DNA of 64,000 nt from Polytrichum commune (taxonomy: Eukaryota; Streptophyta; Polytrichopsida; Polytrichales; Polytrichaceae): NCBI GenBank assembly GCA_950295325.1, contig OX485804.1, positions 20,336,001-20,400,000 on the forward strand, read 5' to 3'. Positions 21,384-32,739 of this stretch are shown piece after piece. The notes beneath the pieces are model-generated. The model saw only the letters and a program-made list of their open reading frames with translations. It had not been told where the DNA came from and made no database searches. The first letter of the stretch is position 1; every line of letters starts with the position of its first letter. Both the position numbers and the translations under genes were made by a program.

Positions 21384-21894
21384 CTAAACAAGCAGCCGTG
21401 TGCACAGAGCGCACAATTAAGAGATCCGGTTTTGTATATATATATATGCCTCCAATCACCACGTCTGCTTCTAAAGGACAGTGTTGATTCCCACCACCCA
21501 AAGGAGCCCTTTTCCCATCCTCCTTATTTCCTTCAGATCCCACTGCCACGTCCGCCACCAGTCCCTTTTTCTCCATCTTAAGTGTCGCATGAACCATGCA
21601 GAAATTAAGCTGCTCTAATTTTATTTCAGTCCCTGCTTGTGTGTCATTCCTGCCTACAATTATATTGCCCACCCGACCAAAGGCCAAAACGCAACTTGTT
21701 AACTTAAAGAGCTCTAACTTAACATGCATGCAAATTGGGCTACTAGGGCTAGACACTCCAGTGACTCCACCCCCTTTACCAAGAGCTGAGCCCCCTGACA
21801 CTGTAAAGTGACAACGCAAGCCGTCGATTCTATTGTAGCCCCTCCTTTTCTTCTCTTTTTCTACTCTCAAGTTGGAACATGGAATTAGCTTCAC
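21379..21894 (-). CDS. Hypothetical ORF, 171 codons, unrecognised
   Basis: The longest open frame in this part of the window not explained by a known element, but I recognise no family. The predicted protein is glycine- and lysine-rich around residues 50-60 and 105-135. It has no obvious signal peptide, membrane segment or repeat. Its 3' end runs into the terminus of the MITE at 21012-21383, and the start is simply the first ATG. The region is slightly more GC-rich than its surroundings. It may be part of an exon, or chance. I see no intron-exon partners, promoter or polyadenylation signal that would strengthen it. Confidence 0.15.
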   Translation of the reverse strand: MKLIPCSNLRVEKEKKRRGYNRIDGLRCHFTVSGGSALGKGGGVTGVSSPSSPICMHVKLELFKLTSCVLAFGRVGNIIVGRNDTQAGTEIKLEQLNFCMVHATLKMEKKGLVADVAVGSEGNKEDGKRAPLGGGNQHCPLEADVVIGGIYIYTKPDLLIVRSVHTAACLE

Positions 21895-22264
21895 GGGCCC
21901 GAATAGACACCGTGAATCTAGGAGCGTTCTAGATTTTACAAGACCTAGTTACGTTGGTAATATAGTGGAAGAGGATAAGGGGGGGGGGGGGTCAAATTTG
22001 TGGGTGTACTAATATATATAACCCTGGCCGGCAAGGTTACTTTATATTCTTAATACCCCCGGTGACTTTACTTTCCTTTCTTTCTTCCTCCCATGACAGT
22101 TTTCAGGGCCACATTCTCCACCTGTCTAAATTCCCGGAGCCATTCCCTAAGGGGGGGAGCTACTTTATAATCTTGTCCAAACACCGCCTCGGAAGGTGGA
22201 ATGTTGGAATAATGGAACGAGGCTTCCGAACCACATTAAGAACGTAGATGCATGGGTATCCAAT
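21895..22264. other. Intergenic, with G-run
   Basis: A run of 12 G lies near 21980-21991. Nothing coding is recognised. Confidence 0.4.
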
Positions 22265-22544
22265 CAGTGTGTATGTTTGACAAATCTCATTCAATTCGAC
22301 GTTCAACTTTGAATCCAAAGTGTCACGTGATGTTCTCAAAAACGAAAATGGAATGTCAATTGACGTCTGCATTTTCTTTTAAAATGTCACGTGCATGTTA
22401 TTACATGTCATTCCAATTTCACAAGCCATACTACATGTCAAAAATCTAAATCGAGCATGTCAATTGACGTACGTTTTAATTCTGTGCAAGTTTTTTGCGT
22501 GTAAATGTCAAAAACTTGCAAAACCTTGTCAAAAATACACACTG
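22265..22544. mobile_element. hAT-like MITE (280 bp)
   Basis: Terminal inverted repeats CAGTGTGTATGTTTGACAA and CAGTGTGTATTTTTGACAA (right end, complement). Flanking 8-bp sequences TATCCAAT and CATCCAAT match at 7 of 8. A CAGTG start with an 8-bp duplication fits hAT. The interior holds at least seven TGTCA words, a subterminal motif cluster. No transposase. Confidence 0.75.
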
Positions 22545-22579
22545 CATCCAATGATTACTTTTTGGTCCGACTCGCCCAC

Positions 22580-23300
22580 TTCTCGTAGGATATGAAAACC
22601 ACACGATTGTTTAGTAGAAGATGGTTAGCAAATCCAAGTCGAGGTTGAAGCCACGTCCCTTTCGAATTTTTGGGGCTTGTGTGAACATCTTCTTCATTAT
22701 TAAAGCCAGGATTCTTATGCTCGTTTAACTAGTCATACAAGTCCTACATCCCCTAATTATGCTGATTGTTAAGGCTAGAATGGTTGTCATGATTTGAGCA
22801 TGTAATCCAATATTGTTCAAACATGTGTCTTTGGTATCCATTCTCATAGCTGCACCAAACCACTCACCATGCAAATTTAGGGGTCGAATAACAAAAATGA
22901 CCTAGTTTGGGTTATCAACCTTAACTTAACCATGTGGCACCGAAGGCAGCGTTTTGCCATTAGAGGCAATGATAAATTAATTGAGGTAACCGGTTGTAGA
23001 AGGAGGTTTTTTTTAGCTCTTCACCCATCTTTGGTAGGACATGATACACAAAATCTATGCAAGATGTTCCAAAACATGTGTGTAACCATTTTCTTCATAA
23101 ATTTTAGAGTGCACATGTGAGAACTCCATTTCCATTAAATGATCGTAGAGGTCCCCTAATTATGTTTGGCTATCGACCCCATAATATTAAACACACAATC
23201 CAATCTCATTGAACACATGTGTTTTTGATATATGTTCTCGGATCCACACCTAAGCATGTACCACTCAAAAATATATGTGCTTGTTTATGATGAAAAAAAT
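22580..23300. repeat. Dispersed repeat family R1, diverged tandem copies
   Basis: Units contain CCAATCTC or CCAATATT, then AAACACATGTGT, TTGGTATCCATTC and ACCACTCA in fixed order (about 22800-22890 and 23195-23290). The same series occurs at 35.9, 36.2, 42.4, 43.15, 43.5 and 49.8 kb and in the right arm near 51.3-52.4 kb. Nature unknown. Confidence 0.6.
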
Positions 23301-23840
23301 GCACGATGTTCGCTTGTCTTGTATCATAACCCTTGGCCTTCCCCACCCTCGGTATATGTTGTAGATCCTCATGATTATAGGATCCAAAAGGGAGGGTACC
23401 AAAATGGTTATGTCCAATAACCTCGCTCATGCCTCCTAGCCTCACAAATCACCTACTCTATAATAAAGATGGGAAATGCATGGGAGATATTTGCAAGTAA
23501 CACTCGGTCCATTCATGCATCGATACGTACGGCTCATTAGTCATTAATGTCTCAAAGGATGAATGCATGTACTTGTTGGAATGATACGGAAAAGAGTGAC
23601 AATAAGTTCAATCGACTAGAAAGAGTGGCTTGAAATTTGTGCAATATCTTTCCTAGATGGAGTAGAGGAAATGATGAGGAATGCAAGTTGTTTCATAATT
23701 TTATTCCATCTAAAAAACTAGTTATGTTTTCCCAAAGAGGTAAGTAAGTCAAACCCCTTGTATGTACACTAGAGTCTCCCTAATATGAGCATCAAAGTAT
23801 CATACTCTACATACAAATGCAAGAAAAAGGAAAAAAAAAA

Positions 23841-23873
23841 AGAAGAAGAAGAAGAAGAAGAAGAAGAAGAAGA
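23841..23873. repeat. (AAG)n microsatellite
   Basis: Eleven AAG units after a poly(A) stretch. No LINE 3' end was recognised next to it. Confidence 0.9.
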
Positions 23874-24024
23874 AAAAGATGGTTAACTCAACAACACCCA
23901 AAAAACGATCATAGTGGTGTGAAACAATACTTATTTGGCCAATCACTTGCATCCTTGTCAGGTAATGACTTTTATAGTTAGCCATTTTGGGTCCACACAA
24001 GAATCATTATACCTCTACTCTAGT

Positions 24025-24310
24025 CCACCGATACATCACTTATGTTACTTAGTGTCACATGCATAATATTGTCACTAACCCGATTTTGAGACGTATGCTA
24101 GGTTACATCAATGATTAACAACTTCACCATAATTGTCACCTCATGACACTTGGCATTCAAGAGTGTTAACTATTATCTTGGCATGAGCATGTTCAATAGT
24201 ATTATGAGGTGCATGCATATGTTAAACAATGGTCTACAAGTTGATTACAGTTGTACACAAATGACACTTGACACTATTACATGACACTTTATACCACAAA
24301 CAATGTAGTG
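24025..24310. mobile_element. CACTA-like non-autonomous element, copy 2 (internally deleted)
   Basis: TAGTGTCACATGCATAATATTGTCACT matches the start of the copy at 34340. The right end complement begins CACTACATTGTTTGTGG. It is shorter than copies 1 and 3 because the middle is missing. Confidence 0.5.
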
Positions 24311-24547
24311 GTCATTCATCATTCTCAAGTTTTCTACTTTACATTACATATTCCGAGCCTCCCAACCTGGTCACTCAACTGTATAAGGGTGAGTTTCCAT
24401 ATAGGTTGCTTGCTCACTAGATTCTAGATAATAATGGGTCGGATGTGTTCTCATCTAGTTAAGTACAAGCCGGTATCCCACCATATTCTAGCGGTCCACC
24501 ATAACATGGACCACCATACTTCCATGCGCCCACTAAAGAATCCTTAA

Positions 24548-24918
24548 GATAGATAGATAGAAACTCCGGTCTCTTTTTAGCAAGGGGCCGGCGTGAATAA
24601 AGTGTCCGTTCGTAATGTCAATGACCCGATGCCCACTGGACAAGGGGACATTGGGGCAATACTACTCTCCCCTTTCGAGGATGGGCACTATAGTGACACA
24701 CTAAACTAGTTCCTAGCTAGCCACTAGTGCCTTGAAGATACCGGATATGGTATCCCCCCAAAGGGCTTTGAGGTACCCATACAACAAGGTCCAAGGACCC
24801 CCCACCATAGTTGGGTGGACTAAGGTGGTGAGCACCACGCCAACATGGGGAATAGAACCCACAACCTCCTCATTGGGGGCCATGAGCCCTAACCACCAAG
24901 CCAAGGCCCGTGGTGCCT
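24548..24918 (-). mobile_element. tRNA-derived SINE, family 1 copy 1 (371 bp)
   Basis: Flanked by 12-bp duplications AAGAATCCTTAA (24536-24547 and 24919-24930). Read on the minus strand, the head carries box A TTGGCTTGGTGGTTAGG and box B GGTTCTATTCC at tRNA-like spacing, and the 3' end is (CTAT)n. Two further copies sit in the inverted-repeat arms with a different tail, (CTTT)n. Confidence 0.9.
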
Positions 24919-24930
24919 AAGAATCCTTAA

Positions 24931-26029
24931 CCTACAAATGTTGGTCATTGTAGGATGAAGACCGGTTGAAGACTAAAGAAAACCAATGTCGATCTAGAAC
25001 TCCATCATTGATAACTGGGAGAGGGGGTTAATAAGTGGACCCGGATTCGAGAAGATGGGAGTAGCTAGTTGGCATAACAATTGGACGGATTGTCCTTGTT
25101 CACACTAGAATATGGTGGGTAAGCGGCCTAGATGAAAACTCACCCTTAGTGGCAGTGACTAGTGTAGTAGCTAATAATGTTGGGGAGTAACATTTTAAGC
25201 ATTTTATAAAGGCCTGAATGGCCAGTGCCCAAGATGGTCTAGTGAGGTGGCCCATAAGCCCCCATGATCACAACACTTTCCAGGCAGTGTTTAAATATTA
25301 ACGGAAAATGCTAATACAATAAGCGCCGCCCCTTCCTTTATTAGCCACTACTACCAAACACATGGCTACATCTTAAGCACTAGAGTCAACTGTTCACTGA
25401 TAAGATGTTAACTTAAGTTGGTGATCATGGTGTTGAAGTGAGTCAGTCTCTTGCATTTCTCCCAATGTAATTGTAATGTTGTAGTAAGTCAAGCTAAAGT
25501 AGGCTTAACAAGCATCATAATCTCCAGGTTGCTAATTTGAGTATTGTTAGAAGTTTGGGATGACACATATATAACATGCACCAGGTTCAACCATGTGCTA
25601 ATGTGAGGTGTTTTCTGTATAAAGTAATCTAAGGCATTGTGGTTATTTCCTTGGGGATTGGCCAATAACTTCATGATTTTTTTTTGTTATTATTAACAAA
25701 TCTTGTGCCAATCCAATGCCATAAGTCATTAACCTATAAATTTTGACGAACCGTATTTTTACACGTTCTTTTGAGTATTCGTAGGAGTTGGGATGATGGT
25801 ACATAACGTGTGCCAATCCGGGTTTTCTTGGGTATGAAGTGCTCCAACCTTTCAATCTAGGTCATGTGGGTGTTCTTTGGCATGTTTTTTCATGTTCTCC
25901 AACTTTTGCCAATTAGATTTAGACAACAAAACTTGTGTTACACTTGCAAAACTATGGAGTGTTGACAAAAGTTGGATTGAGAATCTAACTTTCCTTGATT
26001 TAGCTATGATGATCAAAAGTGCATGTGTG
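24931..26029. other. Intergenic sequence
   Basis: Short ORFs only. There is a diverged repeat of TGTGCCAATCCRRTGCCATAAG-type words near 25705-25830. No gene recognised. Confidence 0.4.
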
Positions 26030-27640
26030 TTGATTCTTTAAATGAAGACCTACCCTTAATCAAGTGCCATAAGTATGACACGAAGGTCAAGCTTTAACAT
26101 GTGATCACTTCCAACCACTATCACTCTCCAAACCCGTGAGACACAATCTTTGGTGTCCACGCCCACACATGTGCCACCCAATGAACATGGAGAGGTCTAG
26201 CCCATCCACTAAAATCTCAACACATTTATTGAAACCTTATATTCGACATGAATGGCTCCCTAAAAAGGACCCAAAAGCCCTCAATCTTCATTCTCCCTCA
26301 CAAAGAATGGTACAACAAACAAACACCCACTCACACTAGTCCCCAACCCGACACCCGCGTGGACCCTCACATTACCCCCCCCCCCCCCAAGAGGACTCCC
26401 ACCCTATATGACCAACCTAAAACCATTCACATTACATGTGTGCACCAATTTCAACACCCACCATCATACTCATCTTTACAAAAAGATTATAGTAATGCCT
26501 TGAAGATGTCCCTAGCCTAAATGGACTCCAACCCTCTACACACACCCATCAAAGTCAACATATCCAATAAATGGAAACACCCCCACCTCCTACAATGACC
26601 TCCCACTTCTCTATTACACACAACCCCTACTATGATTCTTCACCTCCTACAGTTGGCTACACTTATGGAGCATCCAACCCCTTGGCCTACCAAGGCAAAG
26701 AAAACACAATTGGGCTAAGAATCTACCACCCCATGGGCAATATGCAAAGAGTTGACCTGCTCCTTGACAACCAAAACATCGTACAAGCCAAATTAACAAT
26801 CATGTATGTAGCCCCCCACCTCACCAAGGACAACACAGCGCATTCATTGCATTTTCACATACAACATCAATTCTCTCTACGTCATCAACAACCACTTCTA
26901 CCACCCCATCCTTCCAGCATAATGACTCATACATATTGCATATATAAGCCTCCAACAAATCCATGCACGCTCGGGAATCCTTGACAATGAAACCTCTGAT
27001 AAACTCGCAAAACTTGAAGCCAACAAACCACCACAACGTATCACACCTACAATGTACACAAGCCATGCCACCCCCTTATGGCACTCCAAAATAATCATAA
27101 AAGTCCACATGCCACACCCATCCAACACCTTAAACCTTCAAAATTCAAAAAGAATACACCCACCATTCAAGCACTACAATTCCCTCTCTACCTAGACATC
27201 GCAAAATGGCTCAAAAATCCCCTCATAAAACTCCACCATTTCAAACTATTTATGATCATCACCCATATGCACAAACCCCAAAATCACACAAACAACTCAA
27301 GCTACGATACAACTAACACATGAGCATCAAAGGAAACAAACCATCTGGCTCACTAAATTCCCATCCCTCTATTGCCCACTACATGTGCCTCCCTCCATCG
27401 ATTGTCCATGTTCACTAACCCCACCAAATTCACATCCGCAACACAATCGATTGGCAAATTCATAAACTCCTCCTCCGAGACAAGAGACACCTTGCTAATG
27501 ATAGTCATAACCTACCCAAGAGCCTCACCAAATAACACAAACAACCCCCCCCCCCATCCCCCTAGCGGGTGGCTACACTCTTGCCTATGTACAATTGGAC
27601 CATGTCAATGCATTGATAAACTCAAACCGACATCTTAATA
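26030..27640 (+). mobile_element. Remnant of a non-LTR retrotransposon with RNase H domain
   Basis: C-rich plus-strand ORF pieces (26136-26339, 26248-26520, 26571-26984 and the 27.0-kb region) in shifting frames. VDLLLDNQNIVQAKLTIMYV (about 26751) resembles the NT-I-RAEL-A-Y-A helix of RNase H. ARSGILDNETSDKLAKLEA (about 26970-27025) resembles the last RNase H motif, H(T/S)GI-GNE-AD-LAK. TMYTSHATPLWHSK follows. RNase H of this type is known from non-LTR elements of plants and green algae. Reverse transcriptase is not recognisable upstream. Runs of C11 (26376) and C9 (27547) interrupt it. It is a dead fragment; the assignment rests on weak motifs. Confidence 0.45.
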
Positions 27641-28050
27641 ATCACTACCGCCTCCTTGCAAAACCACTCATTGATAGTACACACCTCAAAATTATAGTAT
27701 ACACTCCATCAAATTGACCTTTTGCTAGGACTGCGACCCATAGTCAAATTTTCAAATACTATAGCCAATAACTCTAACCCACACCCAAGTTTGGCTACCT
27801 ACTAGTACTAGATGGCAAGTTGTGAATAATTGCTTGGTTGAGTACCCTTAATATTGGAAGAGAAGCCCACAGTCAAAGGGGCATAATGCTTGGCAAATTC
27901 CCAACCCCACAGTACATCAAATTACAATTGAGTAATATTATGTCATGTGGAAGAGAGGTGGAATCCCTCAAGCATGTTACACTGACAATTAAAAGAGAGA
28001 GCCAAAGTACTTACCAACCAAGACATGCATAAACTCAAGAAGTTAATGTA
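27641..28050. other. Intergenic sequence
   Basis: No gene or element ends recognised; it leads into MITE family F copy 2. Confidence 0.4.
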
Positions 28051-28440
28051 ATAGAGCAACCACAACCATAACCGATCTCTCAAGAGATTTTGTGTCAAAT
28101 CTGGAGAAGTATAAGGTGGTGTGAATATTTCCCAAGTAGGAGGATTGCAATTTTTTCGGTAATTTTATTCCTTAAATTGAAATTAACTACGAATCTTTGA
28201 AAGCAAAAGTTGACCCAAACATATTACTAATGTCTAGAGTCTACCACAACTCCTCAGTTTTAACAGATCATTCCTCCCCGCTTTAGCACTCAAAACTGTG
28301 ACACGTGTCATGACACTATTGATTCCGACATGATCGAAATTCAGTCCAATCTTATTGAAATGCAATCCCAACCTTGATCAAAATACCAATATTCGATAGA
28401 TTGCCGAGCCGGTCTTGATCGGGAATAGACTCTTCTACTA
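28051..28440. mobile_element. MITE family F copy 2
   Basis: Aligns through much of its length with 34941-35322 (TAAGGYGGTG, ATATTTCCCA, GACACGTGTCRTGRCACTATTG, GATCGGGAATAG). The ends are decayed, but CATAACCGATCTC and GATCGGGAATAGACTC are still recognisable. Confidence 0.7.
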
Positions 28441-28920
28441 TAGTGAATGATTTCAGGTAGACATAAGTATTTCATTTGCATGCATGTCTCCTGTAAGGTC
28501 TCCCACCCTACTTAAGATTCTGAGCTAAATTCCTTCTGGTGTTCACTGTGGTCCAGCAGTGCAACAACTTAGTGGAAGTCGTAAACAATGTTGCGAAGGA
28601 AATATTACAATAAGGTAGAGGGTGCTTAAACCAACATTTTAAGCTATTGCACGTACATATGGCTACATGGTTGATATAAAAGAACAATATTCATATTAGC
28701 CTTTGTTCTAAACATGGGTATAAAGAAAGAAATTTTATTTTTAGCCTCAATTAGATATTTGATGAATATTCAAAGTCAAAACCACTAGCTTCCTTGAACC
28801 AATATATAGGCTCCGTGTATGACGACCTTGGATATGATGAGGACCCCCACCTTCATTGCCTAGAACCAACACATCATGGTTGGGTACTAGACCCAAGCTA
28901 GATCAAAGACCAACTAGGAA
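28441..28920. other. AT-rich intergenic sequence
   Basis: Nothing recognisable was found here. Confidence 0.4.
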
Positions 28921-30395
28921 GGGTCAAGTTCCATGTGCCAGTCCCGGTCTGTCTTTTAAATGGGTGAGAAACGGGTGACATCATCCAAAAAATGGGTGAT
29001 GTCACCCATTTTATGGAGGGGTACTTCTATGTGGGGTGCCTTTTTAATATCGATTTCCTACTTTCTAACTAAAGTTGGTGGGTGATAAGACATGACACTT
29101 TATGAAGGTCACCGGCAATGCAGGTCATCATCATTTAACTTTTCATATTTGATTTGCACATCAATTTCCATACATTTATTGAATGAATTCCAAATTATGT
29201 GTTGTTGATATGTGTAGGTTGGTACTACTGTCATCTATGGAAATATGTATATATATATATATATATATATAATAGTCAAAATTGTCATTGTACATTGTTT
29301 ATAAGTGATTTTTGATACATTTTTTTTTATCAAACCCAACACGTAACATGGGCCATCATTAGTACATATTGACTAGAATTAAGATAACGATAGTCTAGAA
29401 TGAATTCAAAGTAAAAGCACATAGTTCATTATTTTTGAGTTAATAGATTTGAAAAAATAACATTCGTTTACATGGTTTAGGGTTTGTTACATGGTTTAGG
29501 GTTTGCCTCGTAGAAGAATTGAATCATTACAGAGGAGAGATTCCTCATGTGATTGTCAATATGTGGTTTAGCTTATTGACGCAATCCATGAATATTTTGA
29601 TTACTTTGGCCAAGATTGGGTAAAAGGCTATAGCAGGACAACCTAGTTTTAAATCATAATTAATCTAAGAATGTCAACAATTTTGATTAATGTAGACTAC
29701 ATTGTAAATTTCAAGTTACACTAGTTTTAAGAAATTAAATGCAAGAGTATGGACTATACCCAAGTGCCCCCGGTTTTGGTAAGTAAATGGCTTACTCACT
29801 ACCGGATTGTTGTTCGGGTAATTAGAATGAGGCGAGTGGTTGTCAACATTGCATGTACTGATACATAGAGATTTTTAAAATTTATACCCCTAATTGATAA
29901 TCTAATTGTCAATGTAACCACTACATAAACTGAAATAATCATGTGTTTGTTTTAATAAAACTTAACTGTGACACCTAAATGATACCAAAATAGTCTTTTA
30001 AATATTTCACAAGTGTTTCCTTTGGTTTGTTTGCTATATATATATAGTTAAGATCTAGATTCTAAAAACATCATAAAATACACGTTCCCTAGGAGTACTC
30101 CTCAAAAGAAAGAACTTGAAGAACAAAGTGGCCTTTAGTATCCAAGGGTGTACCCTAGGTGACTGGCCAATCCGGTCAGCGGAGCTTTCTAACTGGCACA
30201 TGTCCTTCTTGTGATTGTTAGGACCGCCAGTCCTTTGGCACCCGTTCTTGCACAACACAAAATGTGGGACACCCATCCATGGGGGGTACCGGTCCTTGGG
30301 TGAGAGGGATGGGTACATGGCACCACCCTCTTTTCACCGGCCCACCCATCTATTTTTTTAAAAGCGGACCGGGACTGGCACATGGAACTTGGCCC
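28921..30395. mobile_element. TIR element, family D (about 1.5 kb)
   Basis: The left end GGGTCAAGTTCCATGTGCC and complement of the right end GGGCCAAGTTCCATGTGCC continue as AGTCCCGGTC in both, an inverted match of about 40 bp. Flanks are GAA and TAA, so a 3-bp duplication is only partial. The interior is AT-rich with an (AT)n run at 29247-29271. A Harbinger-type origin is likely. Confidence 0.5.
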
Positions 30396-30613
30396 TAACA
30401 GTGTGCAAAGCCACATGACCACCTCCATGCTCCCACCTAATTCACTTGCAAAACCATCACCTTGCATCTTGGATAACAATCCCCTTTGTGCTTTGTGGGC
30501 CTACCTTTGTGACTTTGTGAATAGAATGGCAATAACCCCTCCCCCCTTCAGTGTATAGAATGGCTAGAATAGGCATTGACAAGCCACCCTAAACCCACCT
30601 TGAAGCAACCTGA

Positions 30614-31182
30614 GGGCCACTTCACACATGAGCCAAGAGCCGTGACCTTGTAATGGTGAGGACCCTTGACTCTCATCCAAAGGCCATACCATGGGTGTTG
30701 GGAAAGCCGTTTTATGTAGTCATGGGCCCTCAAGCATAGTGTGAAGTGAGAATGGACCATGTTGCGGGACCATTGCATATTTTGTTGGCGGAAAAAGAGG
30801 GGAGGATTTGGTTTAATACAATATGTCTCAAACTCTATCAATTTAAGAGAATTACTTGATGGTGTTTGTATGTCTTGGAATCTATTTTGGAATATGCCTT
30901 GTAATTTGTCCTGAAATATGTCTTGTTGGGAAATAAATACATAAATAAAATCATGGTCTACCAGAATTTTCGTCATGCCCACCTCTTGGAGGTGGGCCTG
31001 ACGCAAATTCCGGTAGACCATGCACCCTTATCCACAACCTGCCATGTAGGACTCCATGTAGACTTTTCATCCACACACTTTTCTTTGGGCCTTTAGGCTT
31101 TCACCTCCTAGTGTGAAGTGAACTTGGACGGTCTCTACCTTTTCATGGTTATGGGCCTTCAATTTTATGTGTGAAGTGGCCC
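30614..31182. mobile_element. Tourist/PIF-Harbinger-like MITE, family B copy 2 (569 bp)
   Basis: Terminal repeats GGGCCACTTCACACATGAG and GGGCCACTTCACACATAAA, flanked by TGA on both sides. Longer than copy 1 because it holds extra internal sequence, including a near-perfect hairpin at 30952-31022. Confidence 0.85.
30952..31022. repeat. 71-nt near-perfect hairpin
   Basis: Two 34-nt arms starting CATGGTCTACC and ending CCCACCTC pair with only three mismatches around a 3-nt loop (TTG). It sits inside a MITE and does not itself look like the MITE's ends. Confidence 0.85.
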
Positions 31183-32739
31183 TGAGATAGGGTGGAGCCC
31201 GTTACCTACCCTACATGAAGGTGGTGGAGGTCGCTTTAAGGCGGCCCACTAATCACACCTAAAAGCGTCACTCCGTGGACCCATACACTCCTACATCATG
31301 GGGAGCGCTTCAAGACAGCAGGGTGTTGGTGATTGGGAGGCGTTTATAGGTGTTGGTTTTAGCACCCTTTGCCTTCGATGACATCACATTTGAGGACCAC
31401 CGCCTCTATGGTCGATGGAATTGGCTCAAGAAATATTGCATAGTTTGAGGACCTCCGGAGGCATATTTGGAAGATGGAATTCAAGTTTCCGGGTGTGCCG
31501 ATGCCGTGTGGTGATCATCACTACACCATGGTGCTCATGTGATACATATGTTGGTTATAACCTGCAGGTGGCAATTTAAGTTTGTATATACCCTGTCACT
31601 TAGTAGTATAGTGGAAGTATCCCAACAAGGTATGGGCTGATGAGCCCAGTCCCAGCTTGCAATGATTTGGTGGGGGCTACGTTACACACTTTTAGATTAT
31701 TTATTTATTTTTAAGTGATTTTTATACTAATTCTGCAGACATAGGACCAATGACCCGGCACCCAGAATGAATGACGAGTGCTCTATAATATCAAGTACAT
31801 ATATACCAGAGCCTAGATAAACTCCAAGCGCAACGAAGAATCGTTCACATGGCAAGTTATTCTAAGATTGCAAGATTCCGGTCGCGACTTACTTGGGTGA
31901 CACAAGCTCTGTTCCCTGGCTGGACACACACACACATACTCACAAGGCTAATGGGTTCCTTAAATAATGATGTGATTATGCACCACTAATACCACTTAGC
32001 ATTTGTTAATTTATGCATGAACCTCAGAGCGTGGGGGCCTGTAGTACAAGCATGTTCAAGAGGGCCTCCAGCAAGGCTCAACAGTCATATGCAATATATA
32101 CAAAGTAAACCGGTTCAAACAAGTCTATGGTAACTACACCTATAATTAATCCTCCGTTCACACATCCGAGGACCGTGGTGATTACTAGTAGTAGACCAAC
32201 TTAAGGTAGATGGTGTTGAAACCACGGCTTCAATCACTGAGTAAATCCTTAGGTTGACAATGCTGCATCGAGAAGGGGTTTCAACGCACCAAGGTATGCT
32301 TTGTTTCGATTCATAATGCAAAAGTTACAAGGGTTCAAAGTTTTATTGGTACATGATGTAAAACCAACATGAGAATATGATGATGTTAAGGTGGAGGATA
32401 TTCTCGAAAACCAACGTGCGTTTATCTGTGCAAGAATTTAGGGTGTTGGTTTTGGGTGAGACGTCTCCCTTTTTTTTGGGTTGAGTCTTTGTTGAAAGTT
32501 GAAAGAGGATTTGGACACATATGAGCGTGTACCTTTCTGGGACAAAGTAATACATTATGAAATTTCATCGTGTTGGTTATAGATGTGTCCAAAGTTGACA
32601 TGTGGCTCTTATGTTCAAAGCATGTTTGTTTTAGACAAGACTATGTAGTTTGTGCTTTTGATGGTAAGGTCGCGAGTAGGTAGGTATAGTTACGTCCACA
32701 TTGCTTCATGAAGGCCTATGCAGCGACACGCAAAGCCGA
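31183..32739. other. Intergenic sequence
   Basis: No gene recognised. A short (CA)n lies at 31924-31935. Small ORFs (at most 70 codons) lack domain signals. Confidence 0.4.
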
